This document shows, in pieces, positions 8,017-16,261 of a DNA stretch of 38,913 bases (its first letter is position 1; each line of letters opens with the position of its first letter). Source of the DNA: Caldovatus aquaticus (lineage in GTDB: Bacteria; Pseudomonadota; Alphaproteobacteria; Acetobacterales; Acetobacteraceae). Under the pieces are notes generated by a model. It was not told the origin of the DNA. It did not search any database and worked only from the letters and a program-made list of their open reading frames with translations. The stretch is from contig NZ_JAHZUY010000029.1 in the NCBI RefSeq assembly GCF_019458025.1, positions 1 through 38,913 on the forward strand. Direction: 5' to 3'. A program made the translations under genes and the position numbers.

Positions 8017-8865
8017 CTAGCCGAGCCGCCAGCGGCCGCGCTCGACCGTCGAGAAGAACGCCGCGACGGCCTCGTTGAAGGCGGCCGGCTCCTCGAGGTT
8101 GATCGCGTGCCCGGTGCGCGGCGCGACCCAGAGGCCGGCGTTCGGCAGCGTCTGCTTGAGGAACAGGTTGGCCTCGAGGCAGGGCGTGTCCTCGTCGCCG
8201 ACCGCGAGCAGCGTCGGGACCTCGAGGGTGCGCAGCTCCGCCTCCCAGTCGAAGATCGAATCGCGCAGGCCCTGGTAGCGCTTCATCGTCAGGCCGGAGC
8301 CGAGGCCGGAATGGGTGCGCAGCCGCGCCATGTACTCGGCGAAGCCGCGCGGGTCCTTCTTCTTGAGCTGGATGCGCGTCGGGCCGTGGCCGGTCTCCTC
8401 CGCCAGCGCGCCGGCCCAGCCCTCGCGGATCAGGGCCTCGCCGCGCGCGGCGCAGGCGCGGCGGAACTCCTCGCGCACGGCGGCGGAGCGGCTGGAGCCG
8501 GAGCCGACCCCGGCCAGCACCAGCGCGCTCGCCCGGCCGGGATTGCGCAGCACGAACAGCAGCGCGGCGAAGGAGCCCATCGAGCAGCCGACGAGGTGCG
8601 CGCGCTCCACCCCGCAATGGCGCATCACCGCGCCGATGTCGGCGGCGGCGAAGTCCTGGCCGTAGAGCCGCTCGTCCTCCGGCACGTCGGAGGGCGGGTA
8701 GCCGCGCGCGGCGAAGGCGATGCAGCGGTACTCGCGGCCGAACCAGCGCACCTGCGCCTCCCATTCGCGGTGGTCGGCGGCGAACTCGTGCACGAAGACG
8801 ACGGGATGGCCGCTGCCGGTCTCCTCGTAGTAGAGCCGGACGCCGTCGGAGTCCGCGTAGGGCAT
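8017..8865 (-). CDS. Alpha/beta hydrolase
   Basis: A 282-residue single-domain alpha/beta-hydrolase. It opens DGVRLYYEETGSGHPVVFVHEF, giving the oxyanion-hole strand, followed by the nucleophile elbow GCSMGS with Ser95. VGDED near 222-226 supplies the probable acid, and Asp226 is the better candidate. GHAINLEEP supplies His253. Length and order fit esterase/lactonase-like members. The substrate cannot be read from the sequence. It lies 79 nt downstream of the amidase gene on the same strand, and a beta-CASP gene follows 29 nt later. The pairing with an amidase hints at a hydrolytic degradation route, but that is only inference. Confidence 0.85.
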   Translation of the reverse strand: MPYADSDGVRLYYEETGSGHPVVFVHEFAADHREWEAQVRWFGREYRCIAFAARGYPPSDVPEDERLYGQDFAAADIGAVMRHCGVERAHLVGCSMGSFAALLFVLRNPGRASALVLAGVGSGSSRSAAVREEFRRACAARGEALIREGWAGALAEETGHGPTRIQLKKKDPRGFAEYMARLRTHSGLGSGLTMKRYQGLRDSIFDWEAELRTLEVPTLLAVGDEDTPCLEANLFLKQTLPNAGLWVAPRTGHAINLEEPAAFNEAVAAFFSTVERGRWRLG

Positions 8866-8944
8866 GGCGTTCCCTCCCCGCTGCTTGCCGCGCTCGCGCC
8901 AGGGTGCGGGCGCGGCGGCGGGCGGTCAAGCCGGGCGCCGGGCG

Positions 8945-10603
8945 TCAGAGGGCCGCGGGAAAGCGGAACACGCTCGCCGGCTCCTCGCCGAAGTCGCGCG
9001 CGCGGCGCAGGCGCGCGCGCATCGCCTCGGCATAGGGGGCGGCGGCGCAGAGATGCGCGAACTGCCGTTCGGTCAGGACAAGTCCCGCGCGCCGCGCGAG
9101 GATCCGCAGCGCGTCCCGTTCCGCCGCGTCCAGCTCCGCCGGCAGCGGGTCCGGCACGGGGGGAAGGGCGGCGGAGAACGGGGCGTCCGGATCGAGCGGC
9201 GGCCGGCGCCGGCGCCAGGGCGTCGCCTGCTCGTAGGCGTGGGCGATGCGCAGCACCGTCGCCTCCTCGAAGGGCCGGCCGGCGATCTGCATGGCGAGCG
9301 GCAGGCCGTCCGCGGTGAAGCCGACGCACTGCACCAGCGCCGGGCCGCCGAGGACGTTGAACGGCGTCGCCAGCGAGGGCTGCCGCCAGAACATCGCGGT
9401 GCGCCAGGCGTCGAGCCGCGGCGCGGGGCCGGGCGCGGCGCAGACGAAGGCGTCGAAGCGCGCGTAGAGCGGCGCCATCTCGGCGATCATGGCGCGGCGC
9501 TCGCGCTGGGACTGCACGTAGTCCCCGGCGTCGAACAGGATCGCGGGCAGGGCGCGGCCGAGGAAGTCCTCGCCGAACTCGCCGGTCCGGCGGCGCAGGT
9601 TCTCGGCGTGGACGGCGAAGAGCTCGCTCTCGGCGCCGACGATCTTGACGTCGCAATAGGCCTGCGCCGGGCGGATGCGCGCCTCCTCCAGCACCGCGCC
9701 GAGGCCGCGCAGGACCGAGAGCGCCTCCTCGAGCGCCGCCGCGGCCTCCGGCGCGATGGGCACGTCCTCCTCGTGCAGGTGGCGCAGCACGCCGATGCGC
9801 AGGCCGCGGAGGCCGTCGCCGAGGCCGCTGCGGTAGTCCGGCACCGGGCGGCCGGCGCTCGCCGGGTCGCGCGGGTCGTAGCCGGCGAGCGCCTGGAGCA
9901 GGATCGCGCAGTCCTCGGCGGTCCAGGCCATGGGGCCGACATGGTCGTAGCTGTAGGAGTTGGTCATCACGCCGTGGCGACTGAGCAGGCCGTAGGTCGG
10001 CTTGAGGCCGACGAGGCCGCACATCGCCGCCGGGTTGCGGATCGAGCCGCCGGTGTCCGTGCCCAGCGCGCCGAGCGCGAGGCCGGCCGCGACCGCGGCG
10101 CCGGCGCCGGAGGATGAGCCGCCGGTGGCGTGCGCGCGGTTCCAGGGGTTGCGCGCCGGCGGCCAGGGCAGGTCGAAGGAGGGGCCGCCATGGGCGAACT
10201 CGTGCGTGGCGAGCTTGCCGAGCAGCACCGCCCCCGCCTCGCGCAGCTTGCGCACCACCGTCGCGTCCTCGCGCGGGACGTAATCGGCGCAGAGGCGCGA
10301 ATGGCCGGTGGTGCGGATGCCGGCGGTGCAGATGACGTCCTTCAGCGCGAGCGGGATGCCGTGCAGCGGGCCGAGGTGCCGTCCGGCCATGATCGCCGCC
10401 TCCGCCTCGCGCGCGGCGTCGAGGGCCCGCTCGGCGGTGACGAGGAGGTAGGCGTTGAGCTGCGGGTCCAGCGCCTCGATGCGCGCGAGCAGGGCGCGGG
10501 TCAGCTCCACCGGCGAGAGCTGGCGGCGCGCGATCAGGCGCGCCGCCTCGGCGATCGAGAGGAAATGCGGCTCGCTCGGCGGCGATGACAGGATGTCGGG
10601 CAT
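8945..10603 (-). CDS. Amidase-signature family enzyme
   Basis: A 552-residue amidase-signature hydrolase acting on a C-N amide bond. The Ser-cisSer-Lys triad is visible: Lys88 in GIPLALKDV, the GGSSSG motif at 161-166 supplying the cis-Ser, and nucleophile Ser187 in GTDTGGSIRNPA. SLVGLKPTYG-like sequence follows (CGLVGLKPTYGLLSRHG). The C-terminal 80 residues are an extra helical region beyond the usual GatA length (about 485). No gatB or gatC is nearby, so it is probably not the tRNA amidotransferase subunit. The substrate is unknown; low-specificity amidases of this type act on many carboxamides. It diverges from the MBL-fold gene at 10789 across a 185-bp gap. Confidence 0.85.
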   Translation of the reverse strand: MPDILSSPPSEPHFLSIAEAARLIARRQLSPVELTRALLARIEALDPQLNAYLLVTAERALDAAREAEAAIMAGRHLGPLHGIPLALKDVICTAGIRTTGHSRLCADYVPREDATVVRKLREAGAVLLGKLATHEFAHGGPSFDLPWPPARNPWNRAHATGGSSSGAGAAVAAGLALGALGTDTGGSIRNPAAMCGLVGLKPTYGLLSRHGVMTNSYSYDHVGPMAWTAEDCAILLQALAGYDPRDPASAGRPVPDYRSGLGDGLRGLRIGVLRHLHEEDVPIAPEAAAALEEALSVLRGLGAVLEEARIRPAQAYCDVKIVGAESELFAVHAENLRRRTGEFGEDFLGRALPAILFDAGDYVQSQRERRAMIAEMAPLYARFDAFVCAAPGPAPRLDAWRTAMFWRQPSLATPFNVLGGPALVQCVGFTADGLPLAMQIAGRPFEEATVLRIAHAYEQATPWRRRRPPLDPDAPFSAALPPVPDPLPAELDAAERDALRILARRAGLVLTERQFAHLCAAAPYAEAMRARLRRARDFGEEPASVFRFPAAL

Positions 10604-10788
10604 GTCCCAGCGGCTCCGCGCAGAGGCCGGCCGCGACGGCGCCGGCCGGCCCGGATTGATTCTTCCGCCCCGGGCTGGAACGCTAGGCGGCGGGCGCGAC
10701 CCGGGTCAACCGGCGACCGCCCGCCGTCACCCTCATCGCCGCGCCGGCGGCGCGCCCCCGGCCGCCGCGCGCCGATCCGGAGCGTTCC

Positions 10789-11826
10789 GTGACTCCCCGC
10801 AGCGTCGAATCCCAGCCGTTCGAGCCGCCGCCCGCCCCCGGCGAGGCCAGGGAGATCCTGCCCGGCCTGCGCTGGGTGCGCATGCCGCTGCCCTTCCCGC
10901 CGCGCCACGTGAACCTGTGGCTGCTCGACGACGGCGACGGGTGGCTGCTGGTGGATTGCGGCGCGCAGACCGACGACGCCGCAGCGCTGTGGGAGCGGAT
11001 CTTCGCCGCCGCGCTCGACGGGCGGCCGGTGACGCGGCTGCTGGTGACGCATTTCCATCCCGACCATGTCGGCTTCGCCGGCTGGATGGCGCAGCGCTGG
11101 GGCGGGGCGCCGCTGCTGATGACGCGCGCCGAGTGGCTGCAGGCACGCCTGCTGCGCCTCGACGCCGGCGAGGACATGATCGAGCAGCAGGTGGCCTGGG
11201 CGCGGCGCGCGGGATGCGCCGAGGACTACCTGCGCTTCCTCGCCGGCCGCGGGCCGCTCTACGTGCGCGCCGTGCTGCCGCTGCCGCGCCAGCACCGGCG
11301 CATCGCCGCGGGCGATTCGCTCCGCATCGGCGGCCGCACCTGGACCGTGCTGACCGGCTCCGGCCACGCGCCGGAGATGGCCTGCCTGCACTGCGCCGAG
11401 CTCGGCGTGTTGATCGCGGCCGACCAGATCCTGCCGCGCATCACGCCGCATGTCGGCGTGCACCCGACCGAGCCGGACGGCGATCCGCTGGCGGAGTTCC
11501 TCTCCTCCAACGCGCGGCTGGCGGCCCTGCCGCCGGAGACGCTGGTGCTGCCCTCGCACGGCGAACCCTTCCGCGGCCTGCACCGGCGCATCGCCGCGAT
11601 CGCGGCGCACCATGCGGAACGGCTGGAGATGCTGCGCGACGCCTGCGCCGCGCCGATCACCGCGCTGGACGGGGCGCGGCGGCTGTTCCCGCGGCCGCTC
11701 GACCACCGCGCGCTGGGGGCGGCGATCGCCGAGACGCTCGCGCACCTGAACCGGCTCCTGGCGGCGGGCGAGGCGGTGCGCGAGATGCGCGGCGACGGGG
11801 TCGCGCTCTACCGGCGGGCCCCGTAG
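10789..11826 (+). CDS. MBL-fold metallo-hydrolase
   Basis: A 345-residue metallo-beta-lactamase-fold hydrolase. The metal motif THFHPDHVG gives His88, His90, Asp92 and His93. Later candidate ligands are GSGHAPEMACLH and AADQILP. A C-terminal helical region (from about 265) contains HHAERLEML and ends with ALGAAIAETLAHLNRLL, the pattern of lactamase_B proteins with a C-terminal winged-helix-like domain (LACTB2-like or acyl-CoA thioesterase-like). The GTG at 10789 follows CGGAG at good spacing. It is the first rightward gene before the LLM and F420 genes, with 77 nt before the next start. Any role in F420 metabolism is unsupported. Confidence 0.82.
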   Translation: MTPRSVESQPFEPPPAPGEAREILPGLRWVRMPLPFPPRHVNLWLLDDGDGWLLVDCGAQTDDAAALWERIFAAALDGRPVTRLLVTHFHPDHVGFAGWMAQRWGGAPLLMTRAEWLQARLLRLDAGEDMIEQQVAWARRAGCAEDYLRFLAGRGPLYVRAVLPLPRQHRRIAAGDSLRIGGRTWTVLTGSGHAPEMACLHCAELGVLIAADQILPRITPHVGVHPTEPDGDPLAEFLSSNARLAALPPETLVLPSHGEPFRGLHRRIAAIAAHHAERLEMLRDACAAPITALDGARRLFPRPLDHRALGAAIAETLAHLNRLLAAGEAVREMRGDGVALYRRAP

Positions 11827-11903
11827 CGGCGCAGGCGGGCTTCGTCGCGCCGGCCGCCTCGGCTAGGCTGCGCGCGGGCATCGCGGCAGAGGAGGGCAGC
11901 GCC

Positions 11904-12764
11904 ATGCAGCTCGGGCGTCTCGGCGTGTGGTATCCGACCGACCGGCTGGATGCGCCGCGGCTCCGCGACCTGCTGCGGAGCGTCGAGGAGCACGGCTACA
12001 CCGCCCTCTGGTACCCGGAATCGCGCGGCTACGAATCGCTTTCCCTGGCGAGCTTCCTGCTCGCCCACAGCCGCCGCCTGGTGATCGGCAGCTCGATCGC
12101 CAACATCTACGCCCGCGACCCCTTCGCCGCGCGGCGCGGCCTGCTGACGCTCAACGGGCTGTACGGCGGGCGCTTCGTGCTCGGTCTCGGCGTCAGCCAC
12201 GCGCCGATGGTCGAGGGGCTGCGCGGCCACCGCTACGAGAAGCCGGTCCCGGCCATGCGCGCCTACCTGGACGGCATCACCCGCGACCAGGAGGGGGCGG
12301 AGGAGTGGCCGATCGTGCTCGCCGCGCTCGGGCCGCGGATGCTCGCGCTCGCCGCCGCGCGCACGCGCGGCGCGGTGCCCTACAACGTCACGCCGGAGCA
12401 CACGCGGCGGGCGGCGGCGGTCCTCGGCCCCGGGAAGTGGCTCGCGGTGGAGCAGAAGGTGTGCCTGGAAGGCGACCCGGCGCGGGCGCGCGCCCTCGGC
12501 CGCAAGGAGCTGGCGCGCTACCTGGCGCTGACCAACTACCGCGACAACTGGCTGCGCCTCGGCTTCACCGAGGCGGACCTCGCCGACGGCGGCAGCGACC
12601 GCTTCATAGACGCTATGGTGCTGCACGGCGACGCCGAGGCCATCAAGCGCGGCCTGCGCGCGCATTTCGCCGCCGGCGCCACGCATGTCTGCATCCAGCC
12701 GGTGCACGAGGAGGGCGACTTCGCCGCGCGCGAGCGGATGCTGGCGGCGCTGGCCGACACCTGA
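11904..12764 (+). CDS. LLM-class oxidoreductase, TIGR03620/MSMEG_4141-like
   Basis: A 286-residue luciferase-like (bacterial luciferase TIM-barrel) oxidoreductase, shorter than most. Visible segments are ALWYPESRGYESLSLAS, IGSSIANIYARDPFAARRG, GRFVLGLGVSHAPMVEGLRG, ALGPRMLALAAARTRGAVPYNVTPEHTRRA and the C-terminal AAGATHVCIQPVH. From memory these match the MSMEG_4141-type family annotated as F420-dependent. Its place just upstream of fgd and the cof genes supports F420 rather than FMN as cofactor. A GGAGGGCAGCGCC leader gives a good ribosome-binding site for the ATG. A weak promoter-like TAGGCT lies at 11864-11869. A strong hairpin follows the stop, so it may be transcribed apart from fgd. 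Substrate unknown. Confidence 0.8.
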   Translation: MQLGRLGVWYPTDRLDAPRLRDLLRSVEEHGYTALWYPESRGYESLSLASFLLAHSRRLVIGSSIANIYARDPFAARRGLLTLNGLYGGRFVLGLGVSHAPMVEGLRGHRYEKPVPAMRAYLDGITRDQEGAEEWPIVLAALGPRMLALAAARTRGAVPYNVTPEHTRRAAAVLGPGKWLAVEQKVCLEGDPARARALGRKELARYLALTNYRDNWLRLGFTEADLADGGSDRFIDAMVLHGDAEAIKRGLRAHFAAGATHVCIQPVHEEGDFAARERMLAALADT

Positions 12765-12811
12765 GGGGGCGCGCGGGCCCCTCCCCCGCCGCGCGGCCGG
12801 GGGGCGCCCCC
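12765..12811 (+). terminator. Hairpin after the LLM gene, possible terminator
   Basis: The arms 12765-12772 (GGGGGCGC) and 12804-12811 (GCGCCCCC) are perfect complements starting immediately after the TGA, enclosing a 31-nt GC-rich loop that can pair further. The sequence after it (GTTCGGCTTGTT) is only modestly T-rich, so an intrinsic terminator is plausible but not certain. Confidence 0.35.
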
Positions 12812-12818
12812 GTTCGGC

Positions 12819-12846
12819 TTGTTCCCCGCGGCCGAGCCGATAGAGT
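12819..12846 (+). promoter_or_regulatory. Candidate promoter of the fgd-cofEDC operon
   Basis: TTGTTC (12819-12824) and TAGAGT (12841-12846) are separated by 16 nt. The -35 keeps TTG and the -10 matches four of six consensus bases. The pair sits between the preceding hairpin and the fgd start and would give a leader of roughly 25-30 nt. Assigned by inspection. Confidence 0.33.
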
Positions 12847-12879
12847 CGCGCCCGGCGGTCACGGGTGCGGAGCGGGGAC

Positions 12880-13881
12880 GTGCTGAAGCTCGGTTACAAG
12901 GCCTCGGCGGAGCAGTTCGCCCCGGGCCGGCTGCTGGAATTCGCGGTGCTGGCCGAGGCGGTCGGGTTCGATTCGGTGTTCGTCAGCGACCACTTCCAGC
13001 CCTGGCGGCACACCGACGGGCACGCGCCCTTCTCGCTCGCCTGGCTCGGGGCGCTGGGGGCGCGGACCTCGCGCATCGTGATCGGGACCAGCGTGCTGAC
13101 GCCGACCTTCCGCTACCATCCCTCGATCGTGGCGCAGGCCTTCGGCACGCTCGGGGCGATGTTCCCGGGGCGCGTCGTGCTCGGCATCGGCACCGGCGAA
13201 TCGCTGAACGAGGTGCCGGCGACCGGCGCGCCCTGGCCGGAGTTCAAGGAGCGCTTCGCCCGGCTGCGCGAGGCGGTGACGCTGATCCGCCGGCTTTGGA
13301 GCGAGGAGCGCGTGACCTTCGAGGGCCAGTACTACCGCACCGAGAAGGCGACGATCTACGACCGGCCGGGCCGGATGGTGCCGATCTACGTCGCCGCCGC
13401 CGGCGCGCTGGTGGCGAAGTACGCGGGCCGCGCCGGCGACGGCTTCATCTGCACCAGCGGCAAGAAGCCCGAGCTCTACACCGAGACGCTGCTGCCGAAC
13501 GTCGCCGCCGGGCTCGCCCAGGCGCGGCGCGAGGAGCCCTTCGACCGCATGATCGAGGTCAAGGTCTCCTTCGACACCGACCGCGAGCGCGCGCTGGAGG
13601 ACACGCGCCACTGGGCGGCGCTCGCCCTCTCGAGCGAAGAGAAGCTCTCGGTCGAGGATCCGGTGGAGATGGAGAAGCTCGCCGACGCGCTGCCGATCGA
13701 GCGCGCGGCGAGCCGCTGGATCGTCTCGACCGACCCGGAGGAGCACGCGGAGCGGATCGGCTTCTACGTCGGGCTGGGCTTCCGCCACCTGGTGTTCCAC
13801 GCGCCGGGCCCGGACCAGGAACGGTTCCTGCGCCTCTACGGCGAGCGCGTGCTGCCGCTGCTGCGCCGGCGCTTCGGCTGA
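12880..13881 (+). CDS. fgd: F420-dependent glucose-6-phosphate dehydrogenase (Fgd-like)
   Basis: A 333-residue LLM enzyme that should reduce F420 with a sugar 6-phosphate. It closely follows mycobacterial Fgd1 (336 residues) as I recall it: [14 protein letters not shown] at the start, SDHFQPWRH with Asp37, His38 and Trp42 (Asp39/His40/Trp44 in Fgd1), [24 protein letters not shown] with the catalytic-type Glu, [29 protein letters not shown] and [11 protein letters not shown]. The TSGK, EMEK and SRWIV segments contain the Lys and Arg known to hold the phosphate of glucose-6-phosphate. I chose GTG 12880, with GGAG 7 nt upstream, over the in-frame GTG at 12865 because it matches the family N-terminus. 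Only 3 nt separate it from cofE. A related F420-dependent sugar-phosphate dehydrogenase is the main alternative. Confidence 0.87.
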   Translation: MLKLGYKASAEQFAPGRLLEFAVLAEAVGFDSVFVSDHFQPWRHTDGHAPFSLAWLGALGARTSRIVIGTSVLTPTFRYHPSIVAQAFGTLGAMFPGRVVLGIGTGESLNEVPATGAPWPEFKERFARLREAVTLIRRLWSEERVTFEGQYYRTEKATIYDRPGRMVPIYVAAAGALVAKYAGRAGDGFICTSGKKPELYTETLLPNVAAGLAQARREEPFDRMIEVKVSFDTDRERALEDTRHWAALALSSEEKLSVEDPVEMEKLADALPIERAASRWIVSTDPEEHAERIGFYVGLGFRHLVFHAPGPDQERFLRLYGERVLPLLRRRFG

Positions 13882-13884
13882 GGC

Positions 13885-14646
13885 ATGACCCCGGGCGGCG
13901 CCAGGCTGGAGCTGATCGCGCTCCCGGGCATCCCGATGGTGCGGGCGGGGGACGACCTCGCCGCGCTGATCGCGGACGGCTTCGCGCGCGCCGGCATCGC
14001 GCCGCGGCCGGGCGACGTCTTGGTGGTGGCGCAGAAGGTGGTCTCCAAGGCGGAGGGGCGGATGGTGGACCTCGCCGCCGTCGCGCCCTCGCCGCGCGCG
14101 GTCGCGCTGGCCGGGGAGGTGCGGAAGGACCCGCGCCTGGTCGAGGTGATCCTGTCGGAGTCCGTGCGCGTGGTGCGCGCGCGGCCGGGGCTGCTGATCG
14201 TCGAGCATCGCCTCGGCTTCGTGATGGCGAATGCCGGCGTGGACCGCTCCAACGTCGCGCCGCCGGACGGCGCCGAGCGCGTGCTTCTGCTGCCACGCGA
14301 CCCGGATGCGAGCGCCGAGACGCTGCGCGCGCGGCTCGGCCTGCCGGTGGTGATCAACGACAGCTTCGGGCGCGCCTGGCGGCGCGGCACGGTGGGCGTG
14401 GCGATCGGCGCGGCGGGGCTGCCGGCGCTGCTCGACCTGCGCGGGCGGCCGGACCTGTTCGGGCGGCGGCTGGAGGTCAGCATCACCGGCTTCGCCGACG
14501 AGATCGCCGCCGCTGCCTCGCTGCTGATGGGCCAGGGCGCGGAGGCGCGGCCCGCGGTGCTGGTGCGCGGCCTCGACTGGGGCGAAGCGCCGCCGTCGCG
14601 CGCGGCGGAGCTGGTGCGGCCGGCGGCGGAGGACCTGTTCCGGTGA
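13885..14646 (+). CDS. cofE: F420-0:L-glutamate ligase CofE
   Basis: A 253-residue GTP-dependent ligase that adds L-glutamate residues to F420-0, the last step making F420-n. Visible family segments are [33 protein letters not shown] (43-58), NAGVDRSN (116-123), [25 protein letters not shown] (157-168) followed by [17 protein letters not shown], and [13 protein letters not shown] (205-217). Length equals the stand-alone archaeal/proteobacterial CofE. The C-terminal FMN-binding reductase domain of actinobacterial FbiB is absent. It starts 3 nt after fgd and its TGA overlaps the cofD GTG as GTGA, so translation is likely coupled. Metal-dependent and cytoplasmic by family knowledge. Confidence 0.92.
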   Translation: MTPGGARLELIALPGIPMVRAGDDLAALIADGFARAGIAPRPGDVLVVAQKVVSKAEGRMVDLAAVAPSPRAVALAGEVRKDPRLVEVILSESVRVVRARPGLLIVEHRLGFVMANAGVDRSNVAPPDGAERVLLLPRDPDASAETLRARLGLPVVINDSFGRAWRRGTVGVAIGAAGLPALLDLRGRPDLFGRRLEVSITGFADEIAAAASLLMGQGAEARPAVLVRGLDWGEAPPSRAAELVRPAAEDLFR

Positions 14647-15596
14647 GCGGCGGCGGGCCGGTGGTGGCGCTCTCGGGCGGCGTCGGCGGCGCCAAGCTCG
14701 CGCTCGGCCTCTCCCGCGTGCTGCCGGCGGAGGAGCTGCTGGTCGTCGCCAACACCGGCGACGATTTCGAGCATCTCGGCCTCCACGTCTCGCCCGATCT
14801 CGACACGCTGATGTATGCGCTGGCCGGCCTGGACAACCTCGAGACCGGCTGGGGGCGAAGGGACGAGACCTGGTCGTTCATGGCGGCGCTCGGCGAGCTC
14901 GGCGGCGAGACCTGGTTCCGCCTCGGCGACCGCGACCTCGCCACGCATGTCGAGCGCACGCGCCGCCTCCGGGCCGGGGAGACGCTGTCGCAGGTGACGG
15001 CGGCGTTCTGCCGCCGCCTCGGCGTCGGACCGCGGCTGCGGCCGATGAGCGACGACCGCGTGCGGACGCGCCTGCACACCGCGGAGGGCTGGCTCGACTT
15101 CCAGGACTGGTTCGTGCGGCGGCAGTGCCGGCCGGCGGTGCGCGCCATCGCCTTCGACGGCGCGCCGGCGGCGCGGCCGCAGCCGGAGGTGATGGCGGCG
15201 CTGCGCGGCGGCGGGCTGCGCGCGGTGGTGATCTGCCCGTCCAACCCGCTGATCAGCATCGAGCCGATCCTCGCCCTGCCCGGACTGCGCGAGGCGATCC
15301 GCGGCTGCGGCGCACCGGTGGTCGCGGTCTCGCCGATCATCGGCGGCGAGGCGGTGAAGGGGCCGACGGCGAAGATGCTGCGCGAGTTCGGCATCCCGCC
15401 GGGCGCGGCGGCGGTGGCGCGGCGCTACCGCGACCTCCTCGACGGCTACGTGATGGACGAGGCGGACGCCGCCGAGGCGGCGGCGGTGGGCGTGCCGGTG
15501 ACCCTCGCCCGCACGCGGATGGTCACGCTCGCGGACCGCGAGGCGCTGGCGCGCACCGTCCTCGCCGCGGCCGACGCCCTGCGGCGCCCGGCGTGA
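14643..15596 (+). CDS. cofD: 2-phospho-L-lactate transferase CofD
   Basis: A 317-residue transferase that joins the activated phospho-acid group from the CofC product to the deazaflavin FO, giving F420-0 or its dehydro or 3PG form. Visible motifs are [15 protein letters not shown] (9-23), [26 protein letters not shown] (nucleotide and FO site, 37-62), [35 protein letters not shown] (134-142), [22 protein letters not shown] (198-210) and VKGPTAKM. Length is typical (about 310-330). The GTG start overlaps the cofE stop by 4 nt, and its own TGA overlaps the cofC GTG in the same way. The assignment is very secure. Which three-carbon acid it accepts is not visible. Confidence 0.93.
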   Translation: MSGGGPVVALSGGVGGAKLALGLSRVLPAEELLVVANTGDDFEHLGLHVSPDLDTLMYALAGLDNLETGWGRRDETWSFMAALGELGGETWFRLGDRDLATHVERTRRLRAGETLSQVTAAFCRRLGVGPRLRPMSDDRVRTRLHTAEGWLDFQDWFVRRQCRPAVRAIAFDGAPAARPQPEVMAALRGGGLRAVVICPSNPLISIEPILALPGLREAIRGCGAPVVAVSPIIGGEAVKGPTAKMLREFGIPPGAAAVARRYRDLLDGYVMDEADAAEAAAVGVPVTLARTRMVTLADREALARTVLAAADALRRPA

Positions 15597-16261
15597 CGGC
15601 GCCCCCCGGCATCTGGGCCGTGCTGCCCGTGAAGGCGTTCGCGGGCGCGAAGCAGCGCCTCGCGCCGCTGCTCTCGCCGGCGCAGCGGCGGACGCTGGCG
15701 GAGATCATGCTGGGCGAGGTGCTCGCGGCGCTGGCGGCGGCGCGCGGGCTCGCCGGCATCCTGGTCGTGACCTGCGACCCGCGGGCGGCGGAGATGGCGG
15801 TGCGCGCCGGGGCGCGCGTCACCGAGGAGGGCGCGCAGGCGGGCCACACCGGCGCCGTCGCCGCGGCGATGCGCCTGCTCCTGCGCGAGAGGGGCGCGGC
15901 CGGCGTGCTCGCCGTCCCGGGCGACATCCCGGCCGTGACCGCGGCCGAGATCGAGGCGGTGCTGGCCGCACACGGCCCGGCGCCCGCCTTCACCATCGCC
16001 CCGGCGCGCGACGACCTCGGCTCCAACGCCGTGCTGTGCGCGCCGCCGGACGCGGTGCCGCTGCGCTTCGGCGACAACAGCTTCTTCCCGCACCTCGCGG
16101 CGGCGCGCGCCGCCGGCATCGCGCCGCGCGTGGTGCGCGGGGTGCCCGGGATCGCGACCGACATCGACAGCCCGGCGGACCTTGCCGCCTTCCTGCGGCT
16201 GCCGCAGGCGGCGCGCACGCGCACCTTTGCCTTCCTCGCGGCGGAGGGCCTCTCAGGCTAG
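15593..16261 (+). CDS. cofC: Phospho-acid guanylyltransferase CofC
   Basis: A 222-residue nucleotidyltransferase that activates 2-phospholactate, phosphoenolpyruvate or 3-phosphoglycerate with GTP for CofD. Motifs are VLPVKAFAGAKQRLAPLLS (10-28), PGDIPAVTAAEI (109-120), DDLGSNAVL (140-148), RFGDNSFFPHL (158-168) and TDIDSPADL (189-197). From memory, the GSNAV and DNSFFPHL segments look more like archaeal and proteobacterial CofC than mycobacterial FbiD; this bears on substrate choice but does not settle it. The GTG start overlaps the cofD stop by 4 nt. Its last 9 nt overlap the 3' end of fbiC on the other strand. It is the end of the fgd-cofEDC operon. Confidence 0.9.
   Translation: MTAPPGIWAVLPVKAFAGAKQRLAPLLSPAQRRTLAEIMLGEVLAALAAARGLAGILVVTCDPRAAEMAVRAGARVTEEGAQAGHTGAVAAAMRLLLRERGAAGVLAVPGDIPAVTAAEIEAVLAAHGPAPAFTIAPARDDLGSNAVLCAPPDAVPLRFGDNSFFPHLAAARAAGIAPRVVRGVPGIATDIDSPADLAAFLRLPQAARTRTFAFLAAEGLSG

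Noticed and set aside
8945..10603. GatA subunit of Glu-tRNA(Gln) amidotransferase
   Set aside because: No gatB or gatC nearby, and the protein is longer than GatA with an extra C-terminal region.
12880..13881. Reading the Fgd-like protein as methylene-tetrahydromethanopterin reductase (Mer)
   Set aside because: Mer is also an F420-dependent LLM enzyme, but the TSGK, EMEK and SRWIV phosphate-site segments and the overall run of residues fit Fgd much better, and no methanopterin genes are nearby.
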